Part shown: piece by piece, positions 55,048 to 64,000 of the stretch | Layout of the letters: every line of letters starts with the position of its first letter | Position numbering within the stretch: position 1 is the first letter of the stretch | Source: Branchiostoma floridae | Lineage: Eukaryota > Chordata > Leptocardii > Amphioxiformes > Branchiostomatidae | Assembly (NCBI RefSeq): GCF_000003815.2 | Contig: NC_049981.1 | Coordinates: 31,222,777 to 31,286,776 of the forward strand | Length of the DNA stretch: 64,000 nucleotides | Reading direction: 5' to 3' | Made by a program: the position numbers and the translations under genes | The notes under the pieces: model-generated | Seen by the model: the letters and a program-made list of their open reading frames with translations, nothing else | The model's database searches: none | Told to the model about the DNA's origin: nothing

Positions 55048-55883
55048 CTAAGCATTGCTTGCATACCTCTTATGATTTTGGATAGCATCTTTGATCCAAT
55101 ATTTCACTCCCTCGGCTCCTGTGAGCCAGGCAGGCTGGTCTGTGGTTTGGAAGTCAGTTAACACTACCTCAGTGAGATTTCTTAGACTCCCGAAGTCCCT
55201 GCTGACTTGGGACTTGTGCCTGTCCAGTATCTGAGTTGCCTCTTGTTGATTCCTCACACCACCACATTTGTTGACACACAGGAGCACAGGAACACTCAGG
55301 TCTTTCACCCTGGCAAGGGCACCAATATCAGTGTAATAACCTTGAAAAATGAAAGGAATGAACCATTACAATATGCTTCTATTAGGAACGTCTTCAAATA
55401 AGCAAATTAAACCTGTTTCATGTTACCATGTTGTTGTTTTTTTTGGGGGGGGGGGTCAGCTTCCCAGGATGACCTAGAGGTGAGTGATCCCACCACCTGG
55501 CACTGTGATGTCTCCCATCAGTGATGACTAAAATTTGTATGACAAAGGTTCCATGTACAAAGTTTAACCTAATTTTGAAAATTGACCTTTGTTCTTATAC
55601 AAATGACACCAATCTTCAGCCTTAGCAGCTGACCTTAAGGATGCTAATGTGGGTCACTGAAGTGGTCGTTGATGCTGGCCTTATTTGCAAATCCTGGTAT
55701 GAATAGTAGCTGAGAGAATACCGATTCAGGAATTGTGGTAGGAACAGGATATTTGTAGATCTTACCTGACACATACTCCACCATACAGATGAAGGCACCG
55801 CACACGCCTGTACACAGCTTGTGAGCTGCATGCACCTCTTCCCCCTGGCCACCAGGAAAGGTGAGGACAGGCAGTGTGAGTTC
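55048..55883 (-). CDS. GTPase C-terminal exons 7-8 (G3 and G4 regions)
   Basis: Exon 7 (55883-55766) encodes ELTLPVLTFPGGQGEEVHAA, where FPGG occupies the place of the DxPG switch motif, followed by a hydrophobic strand (GVCGAFICMVEYVSG). Exon 8 (55340-55048) encodes YYTDIGALARVKD, the strand VPVLLCVNKCGG (G4-like, N-K-x-G instead of N-K-x-D) and VVLTDFQ..DQPAW, where IRGs carry an 'xSNxD...' segment. The stop TAG is at 55048-55050. There is little sequence after the G domain, so the C-terminal helical domain of typical IRG proteins is short or absent. Confidence 0.78.
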
Positions 55884-58800
55884 CTGGAAAAAATTGGAAT
55901 CAGAAACTTAACCTCACTGTTGCATAACAAGCATCGTCTTCAAGCATCACGGAGGGCAACTTGTTTACTGGATGTTCACTGTGCCCTCCCTTTCACTAAA
56001 TCTACTAAATCTATAGGGCTTATTCAGTCACGTGATCCACCCTCTAGCAACTACCCGGACGCCATAGTAACGAGCGAAGTCGGCCATTTTGGGGTCCACT
56101 TTGAGCGCGGCTCACTGTGCATGTGGCTCGCTATGCAACTCCCCGGAAAAGTTGAAAATATTTCTTATGTAACTCACAATTTCCCTTCAAAATGTTTAGG
56201 TTCATAATCACGGTGTTTTGTCTTGTGGTAGGATGCTGGTCTAGCACTGGTAAAGCCTACACACATCGGGTAACAGTAAACTTTGTTTCGCAGTGTCTGT
56301 GAACAGCAACCTAACGTAACCCAGCCCTACAGTCGCGTTCCCATCCCGATCACAACGCACCTTCTGTTAACGGTCAACCCGAACTCTCTTACCATTTACC
56401 AGTACATGTTCAGATAATACATGGTTTTAGGCCTTCTGAAACGTGTACGCTTTGAACTGATTTTATGTGCAAAAAGTCGTACCCACAATCACTATCAAAT
56501 AAGAGATAACTAAAGATTGATGGCAGTCTCCATTGTCACTTTGCCGTGCTCGGGGATGAGGAGTGGGTCAAACTGGTCAAACCTTCCCTAACTGATGAAA
56601 AAAATGGTTAATTTACACCCAATTTCTGTAGTGAAAATAAGACATGAGGTTGTAGGCTCTTTGCATAGTCAAACATCGTTCAACCCAATTCACTTTCTTC
56701 TGATATTTTAGAGACCTTCGGAAACATCGCTGTACAGTAGCGCCAAAAAAAAAGTCATTGGACCCCAAGATGGCGGCGCACAGGTGCAAGGGGTGATGAC
56801 GTCACATGAATTAAAGCCCTATAAACAGCCAAATCTGTGGTGGGGACCACCTCCGTACATAGGGACCACTTGGCCTTTTTGGTAGTCCCTTGATAGAAAG
56901 TTTTTCCCTGGTTTGACTGTAAACAGATATATTGATGTCAGGCTTTGCCTTAGCTTGGTAAGTCTTCTTGCCTTACTCTGATGCATCTTCTATTAGGCAT
57001 CTAATGAAAAAGTTAACCTGAAGTCATACACCTCTTTGAGGTCTTTGAAGAAAAACAACTGACAGATTGAATTGCTCAATGTAGAGTACAGTTAAATATC
57101 CTTTATTAAATTAAAGCCCATGCTACATTCTAACACTCATTGAAAAAAAGGTACAACTTACCTCAAGCTCCTCTGACCCATCATATGATACTTCGTAGGG
57201 ACAGGTTGTGGCGTGATGTGCTTTTTGTTCTGCCTTGGGTAAGACAGACCTCACAAGAGTAGCCTTACCACTGCCTTTATACCCGACAACTCCCAACACG
57301 AACTCTTGCCTAAGCAGACGACGCAGTTCAAAATGGGTGTGTGCAATGATCATGGTGTCATTGACGTTGGTGATGCTGTCATCTGTAAGCCACACCTTTG
57401 CACTGTAGTTGAAGCTAGTTGCGCCAGATGGTACAGTTCCAGGCTTGAGTGAGCTGACGCGATATACAGTGTCCACTCTATCTTTTTCAACATCCCGAAT
57501 GATCTTGTATTCACTTTCAACCTTTACCCCATTCACGATGCGCCCAAGTTTCTCCTCAGTCATTCCTATCTCATTAACTATTTTTGGCAGAAGAATCAGA
57601 GCTTGCAGGTAGTTGAGTTTGAAGACAGCAGTTTTCTTCTCTGATTCATCTAAGACTCGAAAGGCAACTACAAGAAACCGGTTATCTCCAAATATTGCTG
57701 CAGCAGCTATGATTACAGCAACTACCGCGACCAAAGGTGCAGCTGCAGAACAACATTGATAACATGATGAAAAGGGTGATGAATATAATTGCAATATTAG
57801 TTGCTTTTTCATTCTTAATCAGTAATTTTGTTCTGCAGCATCATGAAAATTAGGAAGTTTATTACTTAATGGTCTATGGACACATAAATTAACTACAATG
57901 TACAATGTTCAAGCAAGCAGAATCAACTCACCTATTGCCATAACTGCTTGACCTATAACTGCCACCGCAACTCCAAATGCATGTTTCCACCATGACGTGA
58001 TTTTGATTTCCAGAGGAGCACCAATGACTTCCATGGCTTCAGCCGCAGATGTCACAACTTGGCTGTACTCCTCACTGGAGATGGCAATGGCTTCACTGCC
58101 GAAGGCCACTGATGCTGCAGATGGTGGCACACTCCTACTATCTTTTATAATATTGTGGCTTGCCCATGAATGGTTGAATTTTCCAGAATGAACGAGCTCT
58201 TTGTTCTCTGACCGCCCTGTCAAGAAAGTACAGTCTACTCAGAGGTTTCCAGATTTTAAAAAAAATATCGAAAGTCAATTATGAACGAGCAATGATAAAG
58301 GGTTAATAACCAAGTTAATGATCTGCCCCTCATTGTACAAGTATTTGCTGCCATATCGCCTGGTCCTTTCGTATAACCACCTCATAAAACCAACAAGTAA
58401 CCAAAGTGAATGATGTGGCTTAATGAGGTGGGTAAAAGCACCAGGAAGTATGACACCATATGTACACTGAGGAATAGCTGGGTCATCATATAGCCTATGG
58501 AAATTGGCTCATGCATACAAGAGATACAAATTCTTGTGTGGTGCTATATAATCATGTGTGAAAAATTCAACTGGTAATTTACATTCATTACATCCATAAA
58601 GAAGATTATAGATTTCCTTTTGACAATATTTTGTAAAATTGCAGTCTTGGCAAGTCAAATCTTTTTCCAATCTACTCTACTTCACTTTATTCATTCCTCC
58701 TCTGCAGGGGATATTTATCTCCTGATTTTCAATGTCCTGTGTATCTCTCATTCTGATCGGTTTGGGTCTTTTATAGCATAAATGTATGCTTAGGTCTTTT

Positions 58801-61800
58801 ATAGTATAATGCTACAAAAGACTAGCCTGGTATCCAGCCGTAATATAGTCCCGATNNNNNNNNNNNNNNNNNNNNNNNNNNNNNNNNNNNNNNNNNNNNN
58901 NNNNNNNNNNNNNNNNNNNNNNNNNNNNNNNNNNNNNNNNNNNNNNNNNNNNNNNTCGGGAACTATATTACGGCTGGATACCAGGCTTACAAAAGACCCA
59001 GTTCTTTATACCTTACAATATTTATTTTTATGCTATTAAAAAAACCTGGATATTACCCTGTCCTTCTATGATGTTACAGTGTCATGAAATGGGGACTTCT
59101 GATTGGTTAATGTAACCCGCCCTAAGGAATGTATGGTGGCATAAGAGCACTGTCGGCCCCTGTAATCACCGAGGAACAGCTGAGTAAAGCGAGTTACAGT
59201 TGAATTTGACTCACTTTTGATCACTTCAATCAGTGATTGCAGGTATTCTAGAATAGCATTAGCTGTTAAGTGCTGTCCCAGTAAGGTTAACACCATGCTC
59301 ATCAGGTAGGCTGAGGCCAGGAATGTTGCACGAGTTCCCTCCACCACTCGTTCATACTCGTCATCGCTGTTACCAAATTTCTGAAAAGAGTGCATTTGAG
59401 GTTATTGTAGATGAAATTTTTTCGGTCTGACAATATTGTCATTGCCAGCCTACCAATCTATAGGTCAAAGAAGACCATTGCTATGAGAATCCCATCCTTG
59501 CTACTATGAGTATGAGGCAGAAAAAAAGGTAACTTTTCATCAAGTATTAATCTACATCAAGATTCCTAATTACCCCCATGAACCTCTGGGTGGATTGTAA
59601 TATTTGGTATGTAGGTAGGTATTTGGAAGACTAAGGTCATTATGGGCCCTGTGGTGCATGCATGACCTTGATACTGCAGCAGAACTTCTGAATCTGTTTT
59701 GTATCTTTTGTCCTAGACAAACTACCATGCTATGGTATTGACTTTTTTGTTGTACAGTTGATAGCTTGTGATGTAAGGAAGAAGTGGTGTAGGTTTGGGC
59801 CCCTAAAAGTTTGCTCTGGTACTGCAGGAGCATTTTTGTTAAAATATTTGTAGGATAATTATAGATTAGACCATTTAGAATTATAGATTATGTTCATTCA
59901 TCATCATAGTCATATGGTGTATTACAGCACCGCTGGGGTTATACCGCCCCTTACGGGTGGCATACCCTTTCTTCTAGCTGAATACGAGATGGGGATGCGC
60001 CAGGTCTCCCGTCCGGGTGAATGATGTAAATCACCGTGTGGCTGATACGGTATGGAGGTTCGCCAGGCCTCCAACCGGGTGATTTGAAGTTTAGCACCAT
60101 CTCCAGACAGAAGGGTTTGCTCCATCGCACACCGCACCATTGCACATGTGGGGTGGGGTAGAGATGTTTTCCTAGCCGTTCGAATTTTTCTGTTGGGGTA
60201 GGTGATGTGTTCCATGGCTGTCTTGGATGGTATGGATGCGCCACCTGAAATCGTCCCTTGCGCCGCCGACAGCCATGATAGAGTTTTTGAAGCATCCGGC
60301 TACCATGTACATTTCGGTCTTTTATCACTCTCTTATGACTAGGAGGATATACATAATGTACGCCTCGAGTTTCTCATATTACTTCAATGTGTGCAAGTAC
60401 TGAACTTCTGCAAGATGGGGCAAGTTATCCCGTATAATCTTCAAATGACTTGTGCAGATCAGAGTTTCATTTTAGTTGCATTTTCAGTTGCAACTGAATA
60501 TACTTACATGTATGTCATGTCATGCGAGGAATGCTATACTGGAATATCCAACGAAATAATTAGAAACAACCCCTTTTCCTACACACACAATGTCGATTTT
60601 GCTGTCACTAAGTGTATAGGGGGCAAAATACGTGACAACGTCAAGTCAGCTGCAGTGTGCGCTTCTTCCGCCAGGCGGCCCCCAAAACCAGCCCATTGAC
60701 ACCTGTTCTACATGCACCTGTTACAGGCTAGTGAAAATTTTTTCGGCGATGGATGGACCAGGATGTCTTTAGTTGTTTAAGTCAATTAAGTTACATCAAT
60801 TGATATTACCGGTGCACACACCAATTCTTTTGCAACAGGGGTCCGAGGTAGTCCTATTTATTTTTGAGTAAGGGTTTTTTCAAGGCTTTTGTGTGCCCAG
60901 TGGTTTAGTGTAGGAGACGTGTGGTGGATATAGCTTGCTGTTTTCATGAAGTGCGACTCTTATAGCTTCATTTTGGTTAGGTTTGGCCGGCGAATCTTGG
61001 CTTCCGGGTATCGCTCCGATTCATGTTCACCTGAGTAAAGTGAGGAAAGCTGTGTAAAGTGCCTTTCCCAAGGGCACAAGATCGATAACACACAGCCGGA
61101 TTCGAACTCGAGACCTCTCGGTTCTAAGCCAAACACGCTGCCGCTGCGCCACACTCAATGTTCATTACATCCTTATTTATATGACCAATGAAATTTACAA
61201 ATTAAAGAGCTAAATATTTCAAGGAGGTATGAGTTCTCCAAACTCTATTTTTCCTGCAGTCACACATGTACAAATTTATTCAATTTCTTGAAGAGGCCTG
61301 AATGCAAGAGAACTAACCCGTTGACGTGCTGTATCATCCCTCCTTTGCTGGAGATCGCTGTACAGAACCCTTCCCTTCCCTGCTGGAAACTTGTCTGTGA
61401 ACCACGTCTCTGCCTTGGTGCAGATCTCGGCTCCTGTCATCTGCAGGTCAGGGATGGTGGCTGTCGGTTCCCGTGGCAACAGTGTCCTAGCAACCCACTG
61501 GGTCACCTCAACACGGTCCCAGGTCCTGGGGTCTGTGTTAACAAGACAGGGTTAACGGTTTGTTTATTTGTATTGCATACCCGGTAAACCACCTGGCGGA
61601 GTAACACACTAGGTTTGTACTGCAGAGCTGCATATATGGACAGATTTAATTGGTCCACTCACACCGGGAAGGAGCCCTAATCTTTTTGGAAGGTTCTTTT
61701 GCATGCTCGAGGTGTGGCTGTCCTCAAATGCTGGAGCTCCATTTAACGTCCTATCATGAAAAGGACCTCCCTAAGCTAACAATAATATTAAGCCATGCAC

Positions 61801-63781
61801 TCATTTTTACCTGTTCTACTAACATAAAATAAGATAACCCTGTATATTCGGTGAGATTTTCTTTTCCATCAAATGTGCTGCAAGTTGTTGCCAAAGTTGG
61901 GGTGCATACTTTATTTATTTGAGGATATTGCACAGATGAATGTAAAACAGGATCAGAAAAAGAGTAAGGTGATGCTGAACTTCTCATCCTCCTACGCACG
62001 GTCCCCAATGGCTAGCTAACTCAGCCTATGGGGCCCTGCTATTTCATGCCCTATCAGTGGTTATTATGATTTTCGCCACAAACCAGCTGTCAACCAATCA
62101 GAGAATAGGCTTTTCTTGGGCTTTTTGTTGTCGCAAGCTGTCTCGCAAAGGCCGCTGGAAAGCTATCAGCCAATCATGTTACGTATTACATGGCTCCATC
62201 CTCCTACGCCCGATCCCCAACGGCTGACTGCCCATATAAGGGCAAGCTCATTAATATTCATAAGCAAGGCGCCCTAATAACTGAATTCTGTGGCTGAGTT
62301 GTCAGGGGTGATATCGCTAGGCTTTGCCGCGATTGTCAACCCTGAGTGTGAGGGTGCAACTTCTAAGAAGTACAGAAAATATACAGTCATAACAATGTTT
62401 TTGTGTACAACATTTCTTCTATTCTAAACAACTTTCTTAGATGTGGTAGCTATAGGCAACATAACAATTAGGTTTCCGTACTTACCCTGATGAAGCTCCC
62501 CAGTGAAGAGTGTTGCATCTTCAACTTTCAGGTAGATGACCCCAAGACGACGAAGCTCCTCCTTACACTCTTCAGATGCCATCTTCAGTGCATACTTTAC
62601 TGTGTGGCTCTCTTTTAGCAGGTACTTGGCAAGCACACATTCACGTTGGCTCACTTCGTCTAGGATTTCATTTCCCATTCCTGGTTTGGCTCGGTCAAGG
62701 GCTGCCGCAATGTCTTGACATTTGTCAATGTAGTCTTGTACAGACTCTGCAGAATGCTTTATTTCCAAAACTGCTCTGGCAAATGCTAGGTTGTATTGAA
62801 ACAAGAATATACAACTCAGTTACATGCAGGCAGCACACAACTCATAGTAATGCGTTATTCTGGTGGCAGTTGCATCCTGTCAAAAAGATTTTTTTTCACT
62901 ATTGATAGGATGCTTTGTCAGAGACATGCCAAAATTGGGAGTATCTACTGTAAATGAATATTTTTGTGGAGAAAAAACAATGTCAAATATTTTGTTCTAC
63001 CCCTTATCTAAGCCTAAACATAAGGCATCCTGTCAATAAAAAAATTGTTTCACTATTGATAGGATGTTAAGAATTTACTATGCTATTGACAGGTTTGACA
63101 GAAATATCCTGTCAATAGTATAGAGAATTCCTAACATCCTTATTTCATAAATGGTCAGAAAATGATACTATAACCTTCTTTCTTAAATATGACTGTCAAC
63201 TTCTGTTTGTCAGTGTAGATAAGGGCCTTATTTGCATAATCAATTAGAAACACAATATATCAGTCATTAAGGTGAAAACCATTTAGCGAAGGTATGCGGT
63301 TGTGGAACTCTTACTAGTTCTATTTCTGGTGCCAGCACAACACTTTTTCTTAATACTAGTTATCATTTCACTCACTTCCCGGCTCTGGATCGGTAAACTG
63401 TTGAATCCGCTCGAAAAGCTGCATGTTCGGGAGACGCCGAAGGAGTTCCTTCACCATTTCAAGAGCTTCCTTTCTTAGAAAGTAACGTAGGATTAACTCA
63501 GGCATGCCTTGTCGGCTTGTGCCCATAATCAGACGCCTTGGAATACTCTTATTGCCGCTACTGACAACGCCCTCCAGACGATTTTGGAAACTCGTGTATT
63601 CTTCATCGTCCATGTGTTCGAAGACTCCCAACAACAGTTCCTTGTAAGGTCCATGCAGGTTACTGCGGAGGAGTTCATCCACGGAGTACAACGGTTGATA
63701 TGAACGTGACGCGGGAAGGCTGGGTGGGGAGGAATACCCAGGGCCCCAGCCCTGCCACGAAAAACCGCCACCTGTTGCCAT
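55048..63781 (-). CDS. Pyrin-like / PNT-SAM-like / IRG-like GTPase protein
   Basis: Eight exons on the minus strand, in coding order: 63781-63376, 62785-62486, 61532-61318, 59380-59215, 58216-57932, 57742-57162, 55883-55766, 55340-55048. They total 2364 bp, 788 codons with the stop and all phases consistent; GT/AG at every junction. Domains: 46-129 pyrin-like six-helix death fold; 136-235 charged helical region, unassigned; 237-300 PNT/SAM-like; 309-362 helical; 442-476 strongly hydrophobic, possibly one or two membrane helices; 604-787 GTPase with P-loop GYKGSGKA (611-618) and VNKCGG (713-718). The GTPase most resembles immunity-related GTPases but departs from G1, G3 and G4 consensus. The start ATG has A at -3 and G at +4. 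Role in innate immune signalling is inference from the domains. The weakest join is exon 4 to 5, where an alternative donor exists. Confidence 0.82.
56012..56823. mobile_element. Inverted-repeat element in intron 6
   Basis: Ends TATAGGGCTTATTCA.TCACGTGA and the complement TATAGGGCTTTAATTCATGTGA are imperfect inverted repeats. GGCCATTTTGGGGTCCA near 56083 is mirrored by TGGACCCCAAGATGGCG near 56760. About 810 bp, no transposase frame. A TA or TATA duplication is possible but merges with the ends. Confidence 0.6.
57162..57742 (-). CDS. Exon 6: hydrophobic stretch to P-loop
   Basis: 193 codons. It begins with APLVAVVAVIIAAAAIFG, the second half of the hydrophobic segment started in exon 5 (FGVAVAVIGQAVMAIG). 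Then comes a mixed alpha/beta region (480-600) without a recognised family, and at its end FVLGVVGYKGSGKATLVRSV: a beta strand and P-loop. The residue after the invariant Lys is Ala instead of Ser/Thr, with a Thr one place later. The donor is GAG|GTAAGT. Confidence 0.82.
58823..58988. mobile_element. Foldback with central gap, TAGCCTGGTATCCAGCC termini
   Basis: Left TAGCCTGGTATCCAGCCGTA..ATAGTCCCGA and right TCGGGAACTATATTACGGC...ATACCAGGCTTA are inverted arms of about 32 bp around a 100-N gap (58856-58955). The terminus matches the family of the foldback at 31937. It lies in intron 4 of the pyrin/GTPase gene. Confidence 0.78.
59925..60310. repeat. GC-rich unassigned repeat in intron 3
   Basis: The block is GC-rich against its surroundings and has an internal echo: GGGATGCGCCAGGTCTCCCGTCCGG... 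then GGAGGTTCGCCAGGCCTCCAACCGG..., about 67 bp apart. On the minus strand a frame of about 125 codons spans it without a recognised domain. It looks like a SINE/LINE-derived fragment. Confidence 0.45.
60962..61160 (-). mobile_element. tRNA-derived SINE (minus strand)
   Basis: On the minus strand TGGCGCAGCGG (61151-61141) matches a Pol III A box and GTTCGAATCC (61107-61098) a B box, at tRNA-like spacing. A core phrase, GTGCCCTTGGGAAAGGCACTT, that I recall from deuterostome SINEs follows. The tRNA part could not form a complete functional tRNA (extra bases in the anticodon region). It lies in intron 3. Confidence 0.7.
61318..61532 (-). CDS. Exon 3: PNT/SAM-like domain
   Basis: 71 codons encode PRTWDRVEVTQWVARTLL...IPDLQMTGAEIC......F.DKFPAGKGRVLYSDLQ. 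The spacing W-x4-V-x2-W-V, then hydrophobic-x-M-x-G-x-E-[IL]-C and a G-x-x-LY-x-x-L close matches the Pointed/SAM fold, used in ETS factors and other proteins for homo- or hetero-oligomerisation. The whole domain sits in one exon. Confidence 0.72.
62872..63140. repeat. Three short palindromes around CCTGTCAATA
   Basis: GCATCCTGTCAA...TTGATAGGATGC at 62872-62912 and a similar palindrome at 63024-63066 are followed by a longer one, AGGATGTTAAGAATTTACTA.. to ..TAACATCCT, at 63061-63140. All share CCTGTCAATA/TATTGACAGG. Possibly remnants of one inverted-repeat element with nested copies, in intron 1. Confidence 0.8.
63376..63781 (-). CDS. Exon 1: pyrin-like domain
   Basis: 135 codons. After a Gly/Ser/Pro-rich start, residues 46-129 read as a six-helix death fold: YKELLLGVFEHMDDEEYTSF (helices 1-2), the loop ...NKSIPRRLI, ELILRYFLRKEALEMVKELL (helices 4-5) and NMQLFERIQQF (helix 6). 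The I-P-R after helix 2, and 'EAL.MVKELL..LPNMQL.ERI' aligning to '..ALEVT..VL..INM.DLAERL', are the pyrin-domain pattern; CARD or DED remain possible. Recognition is by eye. Confidence 0.7.
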
Positions 63782-64000
63782 CTTCAGCGATCACCGCGTC
63801 ACTCAAACAAAGGAGATGACGAGATGTGGCCCAAAACCAGGATCCCGTCTACTTCCTTTGACTGACCTGATGACCCTGAAATCAAACGTAAACGTTAACA
63901 GTTACCGTACAGGCGCCATTTTTTTAGCACAGGTTCGACATGACCACATTGGGGTTCAAGTTAAGCAACAACATTACGTTAGATAAATCAGTTATAAGGA
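63782..64000. promoter_or_regulatory. Upstream flank of the pyrin/GTPase gene
   Basis: 5' flank on the minus strand. No TATA box is evident. A GGCGCCATTTTTTT near 63913 is a YY1-like site oriented away from this gene, which could indicate a divergent neighbour outside the window. Confidence 0.35.

Noticed and set aside
57909-58223. Exon 5 as a stand-alone 104-aa protein
   Set aside because: Its apparent ATG lies in the intron upstream of the acceptor, and the frame joins in phase to exons on both sides. The ending past 57932 is intron read-through.
59066-59214. Extension of exon 4 to the stop at 59066
   Set aside because: A strong AAAA|GTGAGT donor at 59215/59214 gives the phase needed for exon 5. 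The extended reading would end the protein before the GTPase. It remains possible as a truncated isoform.

Overview
The window reads as genomic DNA from an invertebrate chordate, most likely a lancelet (Branchiostoma). The grounds are intron-rich animal genes, a condensin gene whose exon/intron edges are copied into tandem arrays (the 'mirage' minisatellite pattern I recall from amphioxus Adh), and very dense non-LTR retrotransposon and inverted-repeat element debris. The species call is inference; no database search was possible. There are four assembly gaps: 4501-4600, 22757-23049, 32286-32385 and 58856-58955.

Three protein-coding genes can be assembled exon by exon with consistent splice phases. 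(1) 17625-29486 (+): six coding exons, about 808 aa, an unnamed disordered protein with a short LSxEE...LLLEE motif resembling PROSER2/SARG proteins. Its first intron holds a 7.4 kb transposon. (2) 33431-51032 (+): NCAPG, the condensin I HEAT subunit (CAP-G), 21 coding exons, about 1113 aa, with a CCAAT/NRF1/YY1-type promoter and probable non-coding first exon at 32620-32758. (3) 55048-63781 (-): eight coding exons, exactly 788 codons including the stop. It encodes a pyrin-like death-fold domain, an alpha-helical region, a PNT/SAM-like domain, a long hydrophobic segment and a P-loop GTPase resembling immunity-related GTPases but with altered nucleotide-binding motifs. This is the best candidate for an undescribed system here: one protein joining an inflammasome-type adaptor domain, a SAM-type oligomerisation domain and a membrane-linked GTPase.

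Layout. 1-17.6 kb: no convincing host gene; diverged repeats, LINE fragments and an 884-bp inverted-repeat element whose insertion is proven by an empty-site copy elsewhere in the window. 17.6-30.8 kb: gene 1 with its 3' UTR; intron 1 carries the 18243-25679 CACTA-like element, which contains a 306-bp hairpin satellite and two damaged LINE copies. 31.2-32.5 kb: retroelement remnants and foldback elements. 32.6-51 kb: NCAPG, with partial exon copies in most introns plus hAT-like, piggyBac-like and foldback elements. 51-55 kb: NCAPG 3' flank, Harbinger-like MITEs and two overlapping perfect hairpins. 55-64 kb: the pyrin/GTPase gene, with a SINE and several foldbacks in its introns.

The three genes show no sign of working together; their adjacency looks incidental. 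Exon coordinates come from reading splice sites by eye and carry an uncertainty of a few bases at weak sites.
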